Shown: piece by piece, positions 1 through 6,581 of the stretch
Position numbering within the stretch: the first letter of the stretch is position 1
Layout: every line of letters starts with the position of its first letter
Assembly: GCA_964496755.1 (NCBI GenBank)
Contig: CAZCBD010000142.1
Coordinates: forward strand, 1 to 7,107
Direction of reading: 5' to 3'
Length of the DNA: 7,107 nucleotides
DNA from: CAZCBD01 sp964496755
GTDB lineage: Bacteria > Bacteroidota > Ignavibacteria > Ignavibacteriales > Melioribacteraceae
The notes under the pieces: model-generated
Seen by the model: the letters and a program-made list of their open reading frames with translations, nothing else
What the model was told of the DNA's origin: nothing
Databases searched by the model: none
Program-made: the position numbers and the translations under genes

Positions 1-105
1 GTTGTATTAGAACTAGGTAAAAAGAAAAAAATAAAAAAAATAATATTGGGTGATTCACATATCCCCGATGTAAACAAAAAGAATAATATTTTAATTACTA
101 ACTAA
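1..105 (+). CDS. C-terminal end of an unrecognised protein (5' end outside window)
   Basis: The frame is open from the first base and ends at the TAA at 103-105, giving the last 34 residues of a protein that starts to the left of the window. The visible part is a lysine-rich stretch (LGKKKKIKKI) followed by ILGDSHIPDVNKKN and a short ILITN end. I do not recognise the family, and 34 residues are too few to assign a function. That this is a real gene end is supported by the uninterrupted frame through AT-rich sequence, and by a GC-rich hairpin that begins 5 bases after the stop, as expected for a transcript end. A chance open frame of this length in AT-rich DNA cannot be excluded. Confidence 0.55.
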   Translation, partial: VVLELGKKKKIKKIILGDSHIPDVNKKNNILITN

Positions 106-110
106 AATTA

Positions 111-127
111 GCGGGCCTTGTGCCCGC
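111..127. terminator. GC-rich hairpin, probable terminator
   Basis: GCGGGC (111-116) and GCCCGC (122-127) form a perfect 6-bp all-G/C stem around the 5-base loop CTTGT, in otherwise very AT-rich DNA. It lies just after the stop of the upstream partial gene. On the + strand the following bases (AATACTTTCAAT) form only a poor U-tract. Read on the - strand, the stem is followed by TAATTTTAG, a slightly better tract, so it may also stop transcripts coming from glgA. It sits 10 bases before the ATG of the next candidate gene. Confidence 0.6.
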
Positions 128-137
128 AATACTTTCA

Positions 138-488
138 ATGAATAAAACTTTAAATAAATATGGTATTTTATTAATTCTGTTTTTAATATTTGTTTTAATT
201 TCGTTTTGTGTAAATTATTTTAATCTTGAATTAATTGGAGTAATATTAAAAACAAGTTCTCTTTTTACTAAAATATTATTTTTGTTTTTTTTACTAATTG
301 TTGAATTTGAATTAACCCTAGCTCTAATTTTATTAATTAAAAACGATACAATTAACTTTATTAATTGGCATAAAAGAATTTTTTGGAACCAAACAAAAAT
401 CGATGAAGCCTTACAAGAAAAAAATCTTAAATATTCAAAAAAAATAATTCTACAGTTAAAGAAAATTATAAAGATCAAAAATAAATAA
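138..488 (+). CDS. Hypothetical small membrane protein (two predicted helices)
   Basis: This frame encodes 116 residues from the ATG at 138. I recognise no family. It shows a short polar N-terminus, a hydrophobic segment at about residues 9-30 (ILLILFLIFVLISF core), a second at about residues 46-69 (ILFLFFLLIVEFELTLALIL), and a lysine-rich, probably cytoplasmic, C-terminal tail with helix-forming character. A GTG at 120 is in frame, but it lies inside the GC-rich hairpin and would add only six residues, so the ATG at 138 is preferred. Neither start has a visible Shine-Dalgarno sequence, unlike the large genes in this window. The frame ends 2 bases before the stop of convergent glgA, with no terminator between them. 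Very AT-rich DNA readily yields Leu/Ile/Phe/Lys-rich open frames, so this may be a chance ORF, although the tidy two-helix layout favours a real gene. Confidence 0.45.
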   Translation: MNKTLNKYGILLILFLIFVLISFCVNYFNLELIGVILKTSSLFTKILFLFFLLIVEFELTLALILLIKNDTINFINWHKRIFWNQTKIDEALQEKNLKYSKKIILQLKKIIKIKNK

Positions 489-490
489 AT

Positions 491-1942
491 CTAATCTTTC
501 ATTTTTTTATAAAGTTTTAAATACTCTTTCGCACTTTTATCCCACGAAAAATCTTTACTCATCGCATTTTCAACTAACCGTTGCCAATCTCTTTTATTCT
601 GAAAAGTCATAATTGCTCTTTTAACGGAAAAATAAAGTTCAAACGAATTGTATTCCTTAAATTTAAATCCGTTACCTTTTTTTGTTCTAATGTTTTCGTC
701 CCAATCCAAAACCGTATCCTCAAGTCCCCCAACCGCTCGTACCACAGGAATGGTACCATATTTCAGTGAATATATTTGATTTAACCCGCAAGGTTCATAT
801 TTCGAGGGCATCAGGAAAATATCTGCTGCAGCTTCAATTATATGCGCCAATTCATCATTATAAAATAAATTTGCTTTTAAATGATCCGGATACTGTTGTG
901 CAATATCAATTATTTTATCTTCATATTTTTTATCGCCTGTTCCAAGAATCACCCACTTAGCCGGTAATTTAACTAAGTATTTAACCGCATCTGCTAAAAT
1001 ATCAAACCCCTTTTGGGAAACAACCCGAGAAATCATTCCGATTAAAGGTAAGTTTTTATCAAAATTCATATTCAATTCTTTTAACAAATACTGTTTATTT
1101 TTAACTTTTAATGATACTGTTTTCAAATTGTAATTGAACGGGATACTCGGGTCTATTTCAGGATTCCAAACTTCGTAATCAACTCCATTAACTATTCCGG
1201 TCAGCTTATTTTTTTGAGATTGCAAAACACCTTCCATTCCATTTCCATATTCCGGAGTCAATATTTCTTTTGCATAAGTTTTGCTAACCGTACTAATCAT
1301 ATCAGAAAAAATTAAACCGGCTTTCAAAAAACTAACCTTCCCGAAATATTCCGCTCCTGAAATTGGATTAAAAAACTCATCGGGAAATTCATTATTAATT
1401 AAATCTGAAATTTCAAAAGTTCCCTGATAACCAATATTATGAATGGTGAAAAGTGTTTTTGTTTTTTCAAAAAGCCTATCCCACGAATAATGATTTTTAA
1501 TATAAAACGGTATAAGCCCCGTTTGCCAATCATTACAGTGAATTATATCCGGTGCCCATTTTAAGAGTTGCATTAACTCAATTACAGCTTTTTGGAAAAA
1601 AATAAATCGAATAGGCTCATCATTATCTTCCGAATATAATTTCCCTTTATTAAATAAATCTTCTTGGCCTATAAAATACACATCTATATTAGTTCCCGGA
1701 TATTTGCATGTAAAAAAACTACAGCGAAAATATTTGAATCCGATTTTTATTTCAAATGATTGATGTTTAAAAAGTTTTCGTAATTTGAATTTTGATGCAA
1801 TAATACAATCATATTTGGGTAAAAATATTTTTACATCACAATCCAATTTAAAAAGTGCTTTCGGTAAAGCCCCTGAAACATCTGCTAATCCACCGGTCTT
1901 AGCAAACGGAACAACTTCACTTGAAATAAAGCCTACTTTCAT
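491..1942 (-). CDS. glgA: Glycogen synthase GlgA (ADP-glucose type, GT5 family)
   Basis: GlgA transfers glucose from ADP-glucose to the non-reducing end of an alpha-1,4-glucan and is the chain-elongation enzyme of bacterial glycogen synthesis; it acts in the cytoplasm. The 483 residues match the usual GlgA length (about 475-500) and show the GT-B layout. The N-terminal starch-synthase domain (about 1-245) starts with the nucleotide-sugar loop KTGGLADVSG, whose Lys15 matches Lys15 of the E. coli enzyme. NDWQTGL follows at 137-143, IHNIGYQG at 167-174 and IVNGVDYEVWNPE at 250-262. The C-terminal GT1-like domain carries SRVVSQKG (305-312), with the phosphate-binding Arg306 and Lys311, and EPCGLNQ (383-389) with acceptor Glu383. 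At 140, Gln replaces the His of the E. coli DWH motif, a change I believe is common in other phyla. The start is fixed by GGGAG (1947-1951) four bases upstream. No glgB or glgC is in the window; the terminator behind the upstream protease implies its own promoter. Confidence 0.97.
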   Translation of the reverse strand: MKVGFISSEVVPFAKTGGLADVSGALPKALFKLDCDVKIFLPKYDCIIASKFKLRKLFKHQSFEIKIGFKYFRCSFFTCKYPGTNIDVYFIGQEDLFNKGKLYSEDNDEPIRFIFFQKAVIELMQLLKWAPDIIHCNDWQTGLIPFYIKNHYSWDRLFEKTKTLFTIHNIGYQGTFEISDLINNEFPDEFFNPISGAEYFGKVSFLKAGLIFSDMISTVSKTYAKEILTPEYGNGMEGVLQSQKNKLTGIVNGVDYEVWNPEIDPSIPFNYNLKTVSLKVKNKQYLLKELNMNFDKNLPLIGMISRVVSQKGFDILADAVKYLVKLPAKWVILGTGDKKYEDKIIDIAQQYPDHLKANLFYNDELAHIIEAAADIFLMPSKYEPCGLNQIYSLKYGTIPVVRAVGGLEDTVLDWDENIRTKKGNGFKFKEYNSFELYFSVKRAIMTFQNKRDWQRLVENAMSKDFSWDKSAKEYLKLYKKMKD

Positions 1943-2014
1943 TTAACTCCCAAAATTTTTGTCCTCAAAAAAACGAAAAAATAATTTAAAACCGAAATGA
2001 ACCTTTTACTGTAA

Positions 2015-2034
2015 CGATATAATCGCATAATGCG
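2015..2034. promoter_or_regulatory. Two overlapping short palindromes upstream of glgA
   Basis: CGAT-ATA-ATCG (2015-2025) and CGCAT-A-ATGCG (2024-2034) are two perfect short inverted repeats that share the bases CG at 2024-2025. They lie 73-92 bases upstream of the glgA ATG, in the only space available for its promoter (1943 to about 2060). Short palindromes here could form an operator for a dimeric regulator, or could be chance in a low-complexity region. I see no convincing -35/-10 pair or TAnnTTTG element for glgA, so the position relative to the transcription start is unknown. Confidence 0.25.
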
Positions 2035-2059
2035 TTTGATTTTAAAATATTCAATATTA

Positions 2060-2088
2060 AAATAAAAAAAGCCCCGTAAAACGGGGCT
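2060..2088 (-). terminator. Intrinsic terminator of the tricorn-like protease gene
   Basis: Read on the - strand, the sequence AGCCCCG-TTTTA-CGGGGCT is followed directly by a run of T (TTTTTTTATT). This is a 7-bp stem with a 5-base loop and a strong U-tract, the textbook form of a Rho-independent terminator. The stem occupies 2070-2088 and begins 4 bases after the protease stop codon. It separates the protease transcript from glgA, the next gene on the same strand. The T-run lies on one side only, so it should act mainly on - strand transcripts. Confidence 0.93.
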
Positions 2089-2092
2089 AAAA

Positions 2093-5000
2093 TTAATGAT
2101 TAATTTTTTTCAGAATCAGCTCAATTGCCTTATCAAGCTGAGGCATTTTATTTTCAATTCTATCGACAAAATTTTTATCAACATAATAATCCGGTTTCAC
2201 ACCTTCAAATTCAATATCTTTTCCATCCAAATAATAACATCCCCACGAAGGCAATCTGTAGCTTGAACCATCTACTAACCTACCACCGGATGTAAAAATT
2301 AACCATCTGTAGCTTTCGGTTCCAACAATATCACCCAATTTCAATTCCTTAAATCCGGCACCGGTCATTTCGGCATCACTTAACGATTGGGCATTTATCA
2401 AAAGAACAATAGGTTTATCTGCAGGCGTAAAGTTAGGTTGAACTGCAAATTTCCCTTCACGGTATTTCCATTTTGTATAAGCTCTTTGACTCAATAACTG
2501 CAATACATCATTGTGTACATTTCCACCATTGTTATATCGCAAATCTAAAATTAATCCGTCTCTGTAATGTAATTCATTTGTAATTTCGACAATAAATTTT
2601 TCCAGTTCATTTCCACCCATATCTTTCATGTGGATATAAGCGATTTTATTATTACTTTTTTTGTCAATATACTTTTGATTATTTTCTTCCCATTCATTAT
2701 ATAATTTAGAATAGATTGAACGAGTAGTGGTTGGATGTATTTTAATATTAAAGTAATCTTTACCTCTTTTAAAAGTTAACTTCAATTCATCCGGTAGTTT
2801 TGCAAAATTGAAATACATTTCTCTGTTTTTCTTAAAGTCAATCCGCACATCGTTTACAGCAACTAACAAGTCACCTGTCTTTAAATTAATATGTGATTTA
2901 TCAGCAGGTGAAAATTTAATGATTTTCTTGACGGAATAAGGTTTATCATTATCAAACAAAATTCCCGTTGCAGCTGATTTTACTGAATAATACACTTTTT
3001 CTTCCGGTCCGTTCGAATAAAAATTTTGATGGGAAGAATTTAACTCACCAAGTAAATCTCTAAGCAACCTGCGCAAATCGTTTCTATTCGTAACGAACGG
3101 TAAAAATTGTTTGTAATGATTTTTTATTGCTTCAAAATTTTCACCATGAAATTTTTCATCATAAAAATTTTCACTTACATTGGCATATGTTTCATAAAAC
3201 ATCTGATCAAATTCTTCTTTCAGGTTTTTTTCGAAATTGTAACTAATGTTTATTTTTTTGATTTTATTTTGTTGTAAGTTAATTTTTGCTATTGTTCCGC
3301 CTGCTAAGGTATATATGGCTTTTTCATTAACAACCAAGTTTAGAGAAGCTCTATTCGAGCCCTGTATTTTTTCGGTTTTAGGACGATCAAATTTTGTAAA
3401 TGTTTTTTTCCATAGCGACATACCCTTGCCATCATGTGAAGATGCAAAAAGTAAAACTTGCTTTTTGTTTTGCATAACAACAACGGGTGAATATTGATTT
3501 AAAGGAAGTCCGACAACATTTTCCCACCTTTTATTCAAATCAGAATAATCAATACTTATATTAGTATTTGATGATTCTTTAGGAGATTTATCTTTAGCCG
3601 TTTTTTTCTTTTCAGAAAATAATTTACAATAGTAATCCGATTTAAATTCTTTATCAAATTTTTGCAACGGTATTCTAAAAATATCAACATCTTTAGGTCC
3701 TCTAGGATAAGTTGGGTTCAACTTGTCGGAGGCAAAATAAATATATTTGCCATCAGGTGACCAAACCGGAGAAGATTCGCTCACTCCCGTTTTAGTTATG
3801 TTCATTATTCTTTTCGAATCTATCTCATAAACAAAAATGTCTTCTTCAAAATCCCTAATGGCATTATAAACAATATACTTTCCATTTGGTGAAAAATATG
3901 CCGGCGTTGAATTTAGTGCCCAAAATTCATCTTTCACAATTATTTCATCATCATAATTTTTAAGATTCAACAAATGTAATTCATCGCGTCCGCATAAATA
4001 TAAAGCTTTCGTCTTATCTTTATTAAATGTAATGGAACGAATATTTTTTTCAACATTTGTTATTTGCTTTTGTTTCGATTCGTTTTTTAAGTCTATAAAA
4101 AATAAATTTTTCCACCCTTTGTTAGTTTGCGTAAAAAGTAATGATTTATTGTCTTTTAACCAATTTACTTCAACAACTCTTTCATTTTTTTCGGTTTTTA
4201 TTTTTTTTATAAACTTACCTTCAATATCAGATACAAATAAAACACCTCTGGAAACAAAAGCAATTTTTTTGTTATCACTGGAAACATCAAAGTTTGTGAT
4301 CTTATTGCTTGTTGAAAAATTCCGGTTGATTGTTAGTTTTGATTTAGTTGGAATAGGTATTTCAAGTTCAAAATATTTTTCGGTTCTTACATCGTAAAGA
4401 AATAATGAATAATCCTTTTCAAAAATAATCCTTGTGCCATCAACATTTACAAATGGATGACCAATTGAGGTACTAAAATCAGTTAGTTGGCTTTTAACAC
4501 CGTTTTTAAATGTATATAAATTATATTCGCCATTTGCTTCATCACTTGCAAAAAACAGATTCCCCTTTTTGTCAATCGTAGGCCATAAATCTTTGCCATC
4601 ATATTTAGTCAGTTTTTTGAATTCCTTTGTTTTAATATCAAATGATTTTATATCGGGATTGTAATCACCTTTGTATCTTTTTCGTGAAGCATATCCGATA
4701 CTTTCCAATGTTTCGTTAAAATAAAATTTACTTCCGTTCGGGTCGGGAATTAAATTATGGATTCTGTTAAAAAATCCTGCAAACAATCTTTTCGGTGTTC
4801 CACCCAAAAGACTTACCGAAAAAGAAGTAATCGTGTTAAAGCGATTTGAAGTGAAATAAATTTTCTTTGAATCCCAAGACCAACTTTCAACTAAATCATT
4901 AGCATCATTATAGGTTAGTTGAATAATCTTACCACCATTTAACGGTAAAATATAGACATTTGCATTCCCTTCTTCTCTACCCGAAAAAGCAAGCCATTTA

Positions 5001-5218
5001 CCATCGGGCGAAGGAATCGGATTTGATTCAATGCCTTCCAAAGCAGTTAAACGAAAAACATTTTTTGTAACAGTATTGAATTTCCAGATATCCCCCTCGT
5101 AACTGAAATATACTGTTTTGCCATCAGGCGATAAGGAAGGTTGTGTTAAAAATTTTACTCCGGCATTTGAAACTAACCCGAAAAAAATAATTAAAAATAA
5201 AATTATTGTTTTTTTCAT
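2093..5218 (-). CDS. Exported tricorn-like serine protease (peptidase family S41B)
   Basis: This 1041-residue protein has the full tricorn layout (archaeal tricorn is about 1070). Residues 1-19 look like a Sec signal peptide (KK, a hydrophobic run, then SNA before the likely cut), with no lipobox Cys, so a periplasmic location is likely. Residues about 22-660 form beta-propeller repeats of TolB/WD40 type, with SPDGK-like turns at 30, 70, 443 and 487 and weaker copies between. A lysine/serine-rich linker lies at about 536-553. The C1 helical domain (about 663-730) ends in SSH, giving Ser729-His730, which match tricorn Ser745-His746. A PDZ domain spans about 745-830. The C2 domain has DLRYNNGG (892-899, oxyanion region), SLSDAE with nucleophile Ser947-Asp948, and Glu1003 in DIEFEGVKPD, completing the Ser-His-Ser-Glu tetrad. 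A CtpA-type Ser-Lys dyad is not apparent. Tricorn degrades oligopeptides to short peptides. AGGGGA (5224-5229) five bases before the ATG fixes the start. It is divergent from the M24 peptidase gene. Confidence 0.93.
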   Translation of the reverse strand: MKKTIILFLIIFFGLVSNAGVKFLTQPSLSPDGKTVYFSYEGDIWKFNTVTKNVFRLTALEGIESNPIPSPDGKWLAFSGREEGNANVYILPLNGGKIIQLTYNDANDLVESWSWDSKKIYFTSNRFNTITSFSVSLLGGTPKRLFAGFFNRIHNLIPDPNGSKFYFNETLESIGYASRKRYKGDYNPDIKSFDIKTKEFKKLTKYDGKDLWPTIDKKGNLFFASDEANGEYNLYTFKNGVKSQLTDFSTSIGHPFVNVDGTRIIFEKDYSLFLYDVRTEKYFELEIPIPTKSKLTINRNFSTSNKITNFDVSSDNKKIAFVSRGVLFVSDIEGKFIKKIKTEKNERVVEVNWLKDNKSLLFTQTNKGWKNLFFIDLKNESKQKQITNVEKNIRSITFNKDKTKALYLCGRDELHLLNLKNYDDEIIVKDEFWALNSTPAYFSPNGKYIVYNAIRDFEEDIFVYEIDSKRIMNITKTGVSESSPVWSPDGKYIYFASDKLNPTYPRGPKDVDIFRIPLQKFDKEFKSDYYCKLFSEKKKTAKDKSPKESSNTNISIDYSDLNKRWENVVGLPLNQYSPVVVMQNKKQVLLFASSHDGKGMSLWKKTFTKFDRPKTEKIQGSNRASLNLVVNEKAIYTLAGGTIAKINLQQNKIKKINISYNFEKNLKEEFDQMFYETYANVSENFYDEKFHGENFEAIKNHYKQFLPFVTNRNDLRRLLRDLLGELNSSHQNFYSNGPEEKVYYSVKSAATGILFDNDKPYSVKKIIKFSPADKSHINLKTGDLLVAVNDVRIDFKKNREMYFNFAKLPDELKLTFKRGKDYFNIKIHPTTTRSIYSKLYNEWEENNQKYIDKKSNNKIAYIHMKDMGGNELEKFIVEITNELHYRDGLILDLRYNNGGNVHNDVLQLLSQRAYTKWKYREGKFAVQPNFTPADKPIVLLINAQSLSDAEMTGAGFKELKLGDIVGTESYRWLIFTSGGRLVDGSSYRLPSWGCYYLDGKDIEFEGVKPDYYVDKNFVDRIENKMPQLDKAIELILKKINH

Positions 5219-5262
5219 ATCTTTCCCCTGTGCTTAGTGAATTGAGGTTTAAATTTACAATT

Positions 5263-5291
5263 ATTTTATTATCGAATAAAATTGAATTCAA
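5263..5291 (-). promoter_or_regulatory. Candidate promoter of the tricorn-like protease gene
   Basis: On the - strand, TTGAAT (5291-5286) is followed after 17 bases by TAAAAT (5268-5263), five of six matches to TATAAT, about 45 bases before the start codon. Ten consecutive T residues lie just upstream (5299-5290, the last two within the hexamer), resembling an UP-type element. The spacing is ideal for a sigma-70-like promoter, but AT-rich DNA gives such matches easily. A Bacteroidota-type alternative, TAAATTTA (5257-5250), lacks a well-placed TTG. Confidence 0.35.
5282..5291. repeat. 10-bp perfect palindrome TTGAATTCAA between divergent genes
   Basis: TTGAATTCAA is identical on both strands. 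Its left TTG serves as the upstream element of the candidate + strand promoter, and its right CAA (TTG on the - strand) as that of the candidate - strand promoter. It could therefore be a shared promoter element or an operator where one protein controls both peptidase genes. A chance palindrome in AT-rich DNA is also possible. Confidence 0.4.
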
Positions 5292-5313
5292 AAAAAAAAT
5301 ATAAGTAAGTTTG
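5282..5313 (+). promoter_or_regulatory. Candidate Bacteroidota-type promoter of the M24 peptidase gene
   Basis: TTG (5282-5284), a 21-base spacer and TAAGTTTG (5306-5313) match the Bacteroidota promoter pattern, with TTG near -33 and TAnnTTTG near -7. Transcription would begin at about 5319-5321, giving a leader of under 30 bases that includes the ribosome-binding site. The spacer holds a run of ten A (5290-5299). A TATAAG at 5300-5305 has no TTGACA-like box at normal spacing (TTGAAT is only 12 bases away), so the TAnnTTTG reading is preferred. Confidence 0.5.
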
Positions 5314-5347
5314 CCTCAATTTCAAGACTTAACTAAAGGGAAAAGAT

Positions 5348-6541
5348 ATGAATAGAGAACTAATACTTGCCAAACAGCAACAAGCATTTCAGATTCTGAA
5401 AGAAAAAGATATTGACATGTGGATTACTTTTGTAAGAGAAACTGGAAATATCATTGACCCTATGATGGAGATGATTGTAGGCACGGGAGCCACTTGGCAT
5501 TCAGCTTTTATATTAACCAAAACGGGCGAATCCATTGCTATTATCGGCTCATTAGAAGAAGCCAATATGAAAACTGTAGATACTTTCAAAACTATTAAAC
5601 CTTATCTTAAGTCAATTAATAATGACTTAATTGAAACTATCAAACACTTTGACCCGAATAAAATTGCATTAAACTTTGCCAAAGATTCAACCCTTGCCGA
5701 CGGTTTAACACATGGAATGTATTTAGAGCTTTGTAATATTTTGAAAAACACTCCCTATGTTGATAGATTCATTTCATCGGAAGAAATTGTAATGTCTTTG
5801 CGCGGAAGAAAATCAGAAGCAGAAATTGAAATCATGAAAAAAGCTGCAAAAGAAACTTTAGCCATTTATGATGAAGTTACAAACTACATGAAAGCCGGAA
5901 TGACAGAAAAACAAATTGCAAATTTTGTTTTAAATCTGTGCTCTGAAAAAGGTTATGAACTTGCATGGGACCCTGAACATTGTCCTGCCGTTTTTACCGG
6001 ACCCGAAAGCGCCGGAGCACATAGCGGACCAACCGATAGAGTTATTGAAAAAGGTCATGTGGTGAACTTGGATTTTGGAGTTAAAATCAATGGCTATTGT
6101 TCCGACTTACAAAGAACTTGGTATATGTTGAAAGACGATGAAACCGAAGCTCCCGAAGAAGTTTTGCGTGGTTTTCGTGTAATAAAAGAATCTGTACATA
6201 AGGCAGCCGAAGCTCTAAAGCCCGGTTTGGAAGGTTGGGAACTTGATAAAATATCACGTGATCACATTGTTAATAATGGTTATTCAGAATATCCGCATGC
6301 ACTTGGCCACCAAGTTGGCTTAGCTGCTCACGATGGCGGCGGATTGCTTGCACCTAAGTGGGAAAGATACGGAAATCTTCCATTTCTTAAAATTGAAGAG
6401 CAACAGGTTTATACTATTGAACCCCGCTTGACAATTGATGGCTTCGGTATTGCAACTATTGAGGAAGAAGTTGTTGTAACTAAAAATGGTTGTGAATTTA
6501 TTTCGGAACCACAAACCGAATTGTTTTTGATTAAATCATAA
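5348..6541 (+). CDS. M24-family metallopeptidase (Xaa-Pro dipeptidase/aminopeptidase type)
   Basis: Members of this family use a dinuclear metal centre (often Mn or Co) to remove an N-terminal residue preceding proline, or to split Xaa-Pro dipeptides. The 397 residues fit the usual 350-400. There is no signal peptide, so a cytoplasmic location is likely. The N-terminal creatinase-like domain covers about 1-145 and the pita-bread catalytic domain about 155-390. All five metal ligands are visible: Asp242 (NLDFGV), Asp253 (YCSDLQRTW), His321 (LGHQVGL), Glu358 (TIEPRL) and Glu372 (ATIEEEVVV). Active-site histidines probably correspond to His225 (GAHSGPTDR) and His328 (AAHDGG). The start is supported by AAAGGGA (5335-5341) six bases before the ATG. 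It is divergent from the exported tricorn-like protease, which suggests a joint role in peptide use. Dipeptidase (PepQ-like) and aminopeptidase (PepP-like) activity cannot be separated from sequence alone, so no symbol is given. Confidence 0.93.
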   Translation: MNRELILAKQQQAFQILKEKDIDMWITFVRETGNIIDPMMEMIVGTGATWHSAFILTKTGESIAIIGSLEEANMKTVDTFKTIKPYLKSINNDLIETIKHFDPNKIALNFAKDSTLADGLTHGMYLELCNILKNTPYVDRFISSEEIVMSLRGRKSEAEIEIMKKAAKETLAIYDEVTNYMKAGMTEKQIANFVLNLCSEKGYELAWDPEHCPAVFTGPESAGAHSGPTDRVIEKGHVVNLDFGVKINGYCSDLQRTWYMLKDDETEAPEEVLRGFRVIKESVHKAAEALKPGLEGWELDKISRDHIVNNGYSEYPHALGHQVGLAAHDGGGLLAPKWERYGNLPFLKIEEQQVYTIEPRLTIDGFGIATIEEEVVVTKNGCEFISEPQTELFLIKS

Positions 6542-6555
6542 TAAAAATTAATTGC

Positions 6556-6581
6556 AAGCTCCGCAATTAAAAGCGGAGCTT
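6556..6581. terminator. Shared hairpin between convergent genes, probable bidirectional terminator
   Basis: AAGCTCCGC (6556-6564) pairs perfectly with GCGGAGCTT (6573-6581) around the 8-base loop AATTAAAA, a 9-bp stem. It fills the short gap between the M24 gene (stop at 6541) and the convergent secreted-protein gene, whose TAA stop (6582-6580) overlaps the stem. The T-tracts are imperfect on both sides: TTATCC on the + strand, and on the - strand CTT, then GCAATTAATTTTT. It therefore probably serves both genes, but less tightly than the terminator at 2060-2088. Confidence 0.75.

Noticed and set aside
120..137. GTG at 120 as an upstream start for the small membrane ORF
   Set aside because: It lies inside the hairpin at 111-127, has no ribosome-binding site, and adds only six residues that do not extend the hydrophobic pattern.
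215..478. 87-residue - strand open frame opposite the small membrane ORF
   Set aside because: It has no ribosome-binding site and looks like the AT-rich mirror of the + strand frame. It could not be kept alongside the + strand ORF without stronger evidence.
581..960. Two short + strand frames inside glgA
   Set aside because: They lie fully antisense to a well-conserved gene, lack recognisable domains and have no initiation signals.
3246..4397. Two + strand frames (83 and 121 residues) inside the protease gene
   Set aside because: They are antisense to a confidently identified protein, rich in Phe/Ser as expected from the complement of AT-rich coding DNA, and have no ribosome-binding site.
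2093..5218. Reading the protease as a CtpA/Tsp-type Ser-Lys S41A peptidase
   Set aside because: There is no Lys at the place of the Tsp general base; the corresponding stretch reads GTESYRW. The SSH and Glu motifs plus propeller repeats fit tricorn (S41B) instead.
5300..5305. TATAAG as a sigma-70 -10 box for the M24 gene
   Set aside because: The only TTGA-like box upstream is 12 bases away, too close for a normal -35/-10 pair; TTG-N21-TAAGTTTG fits better.
5389..6514. Two short - strand frames inside the M24 gene
   Set aside because: They are shadows of a gene with all five metal ligands intact and show no independent signals.
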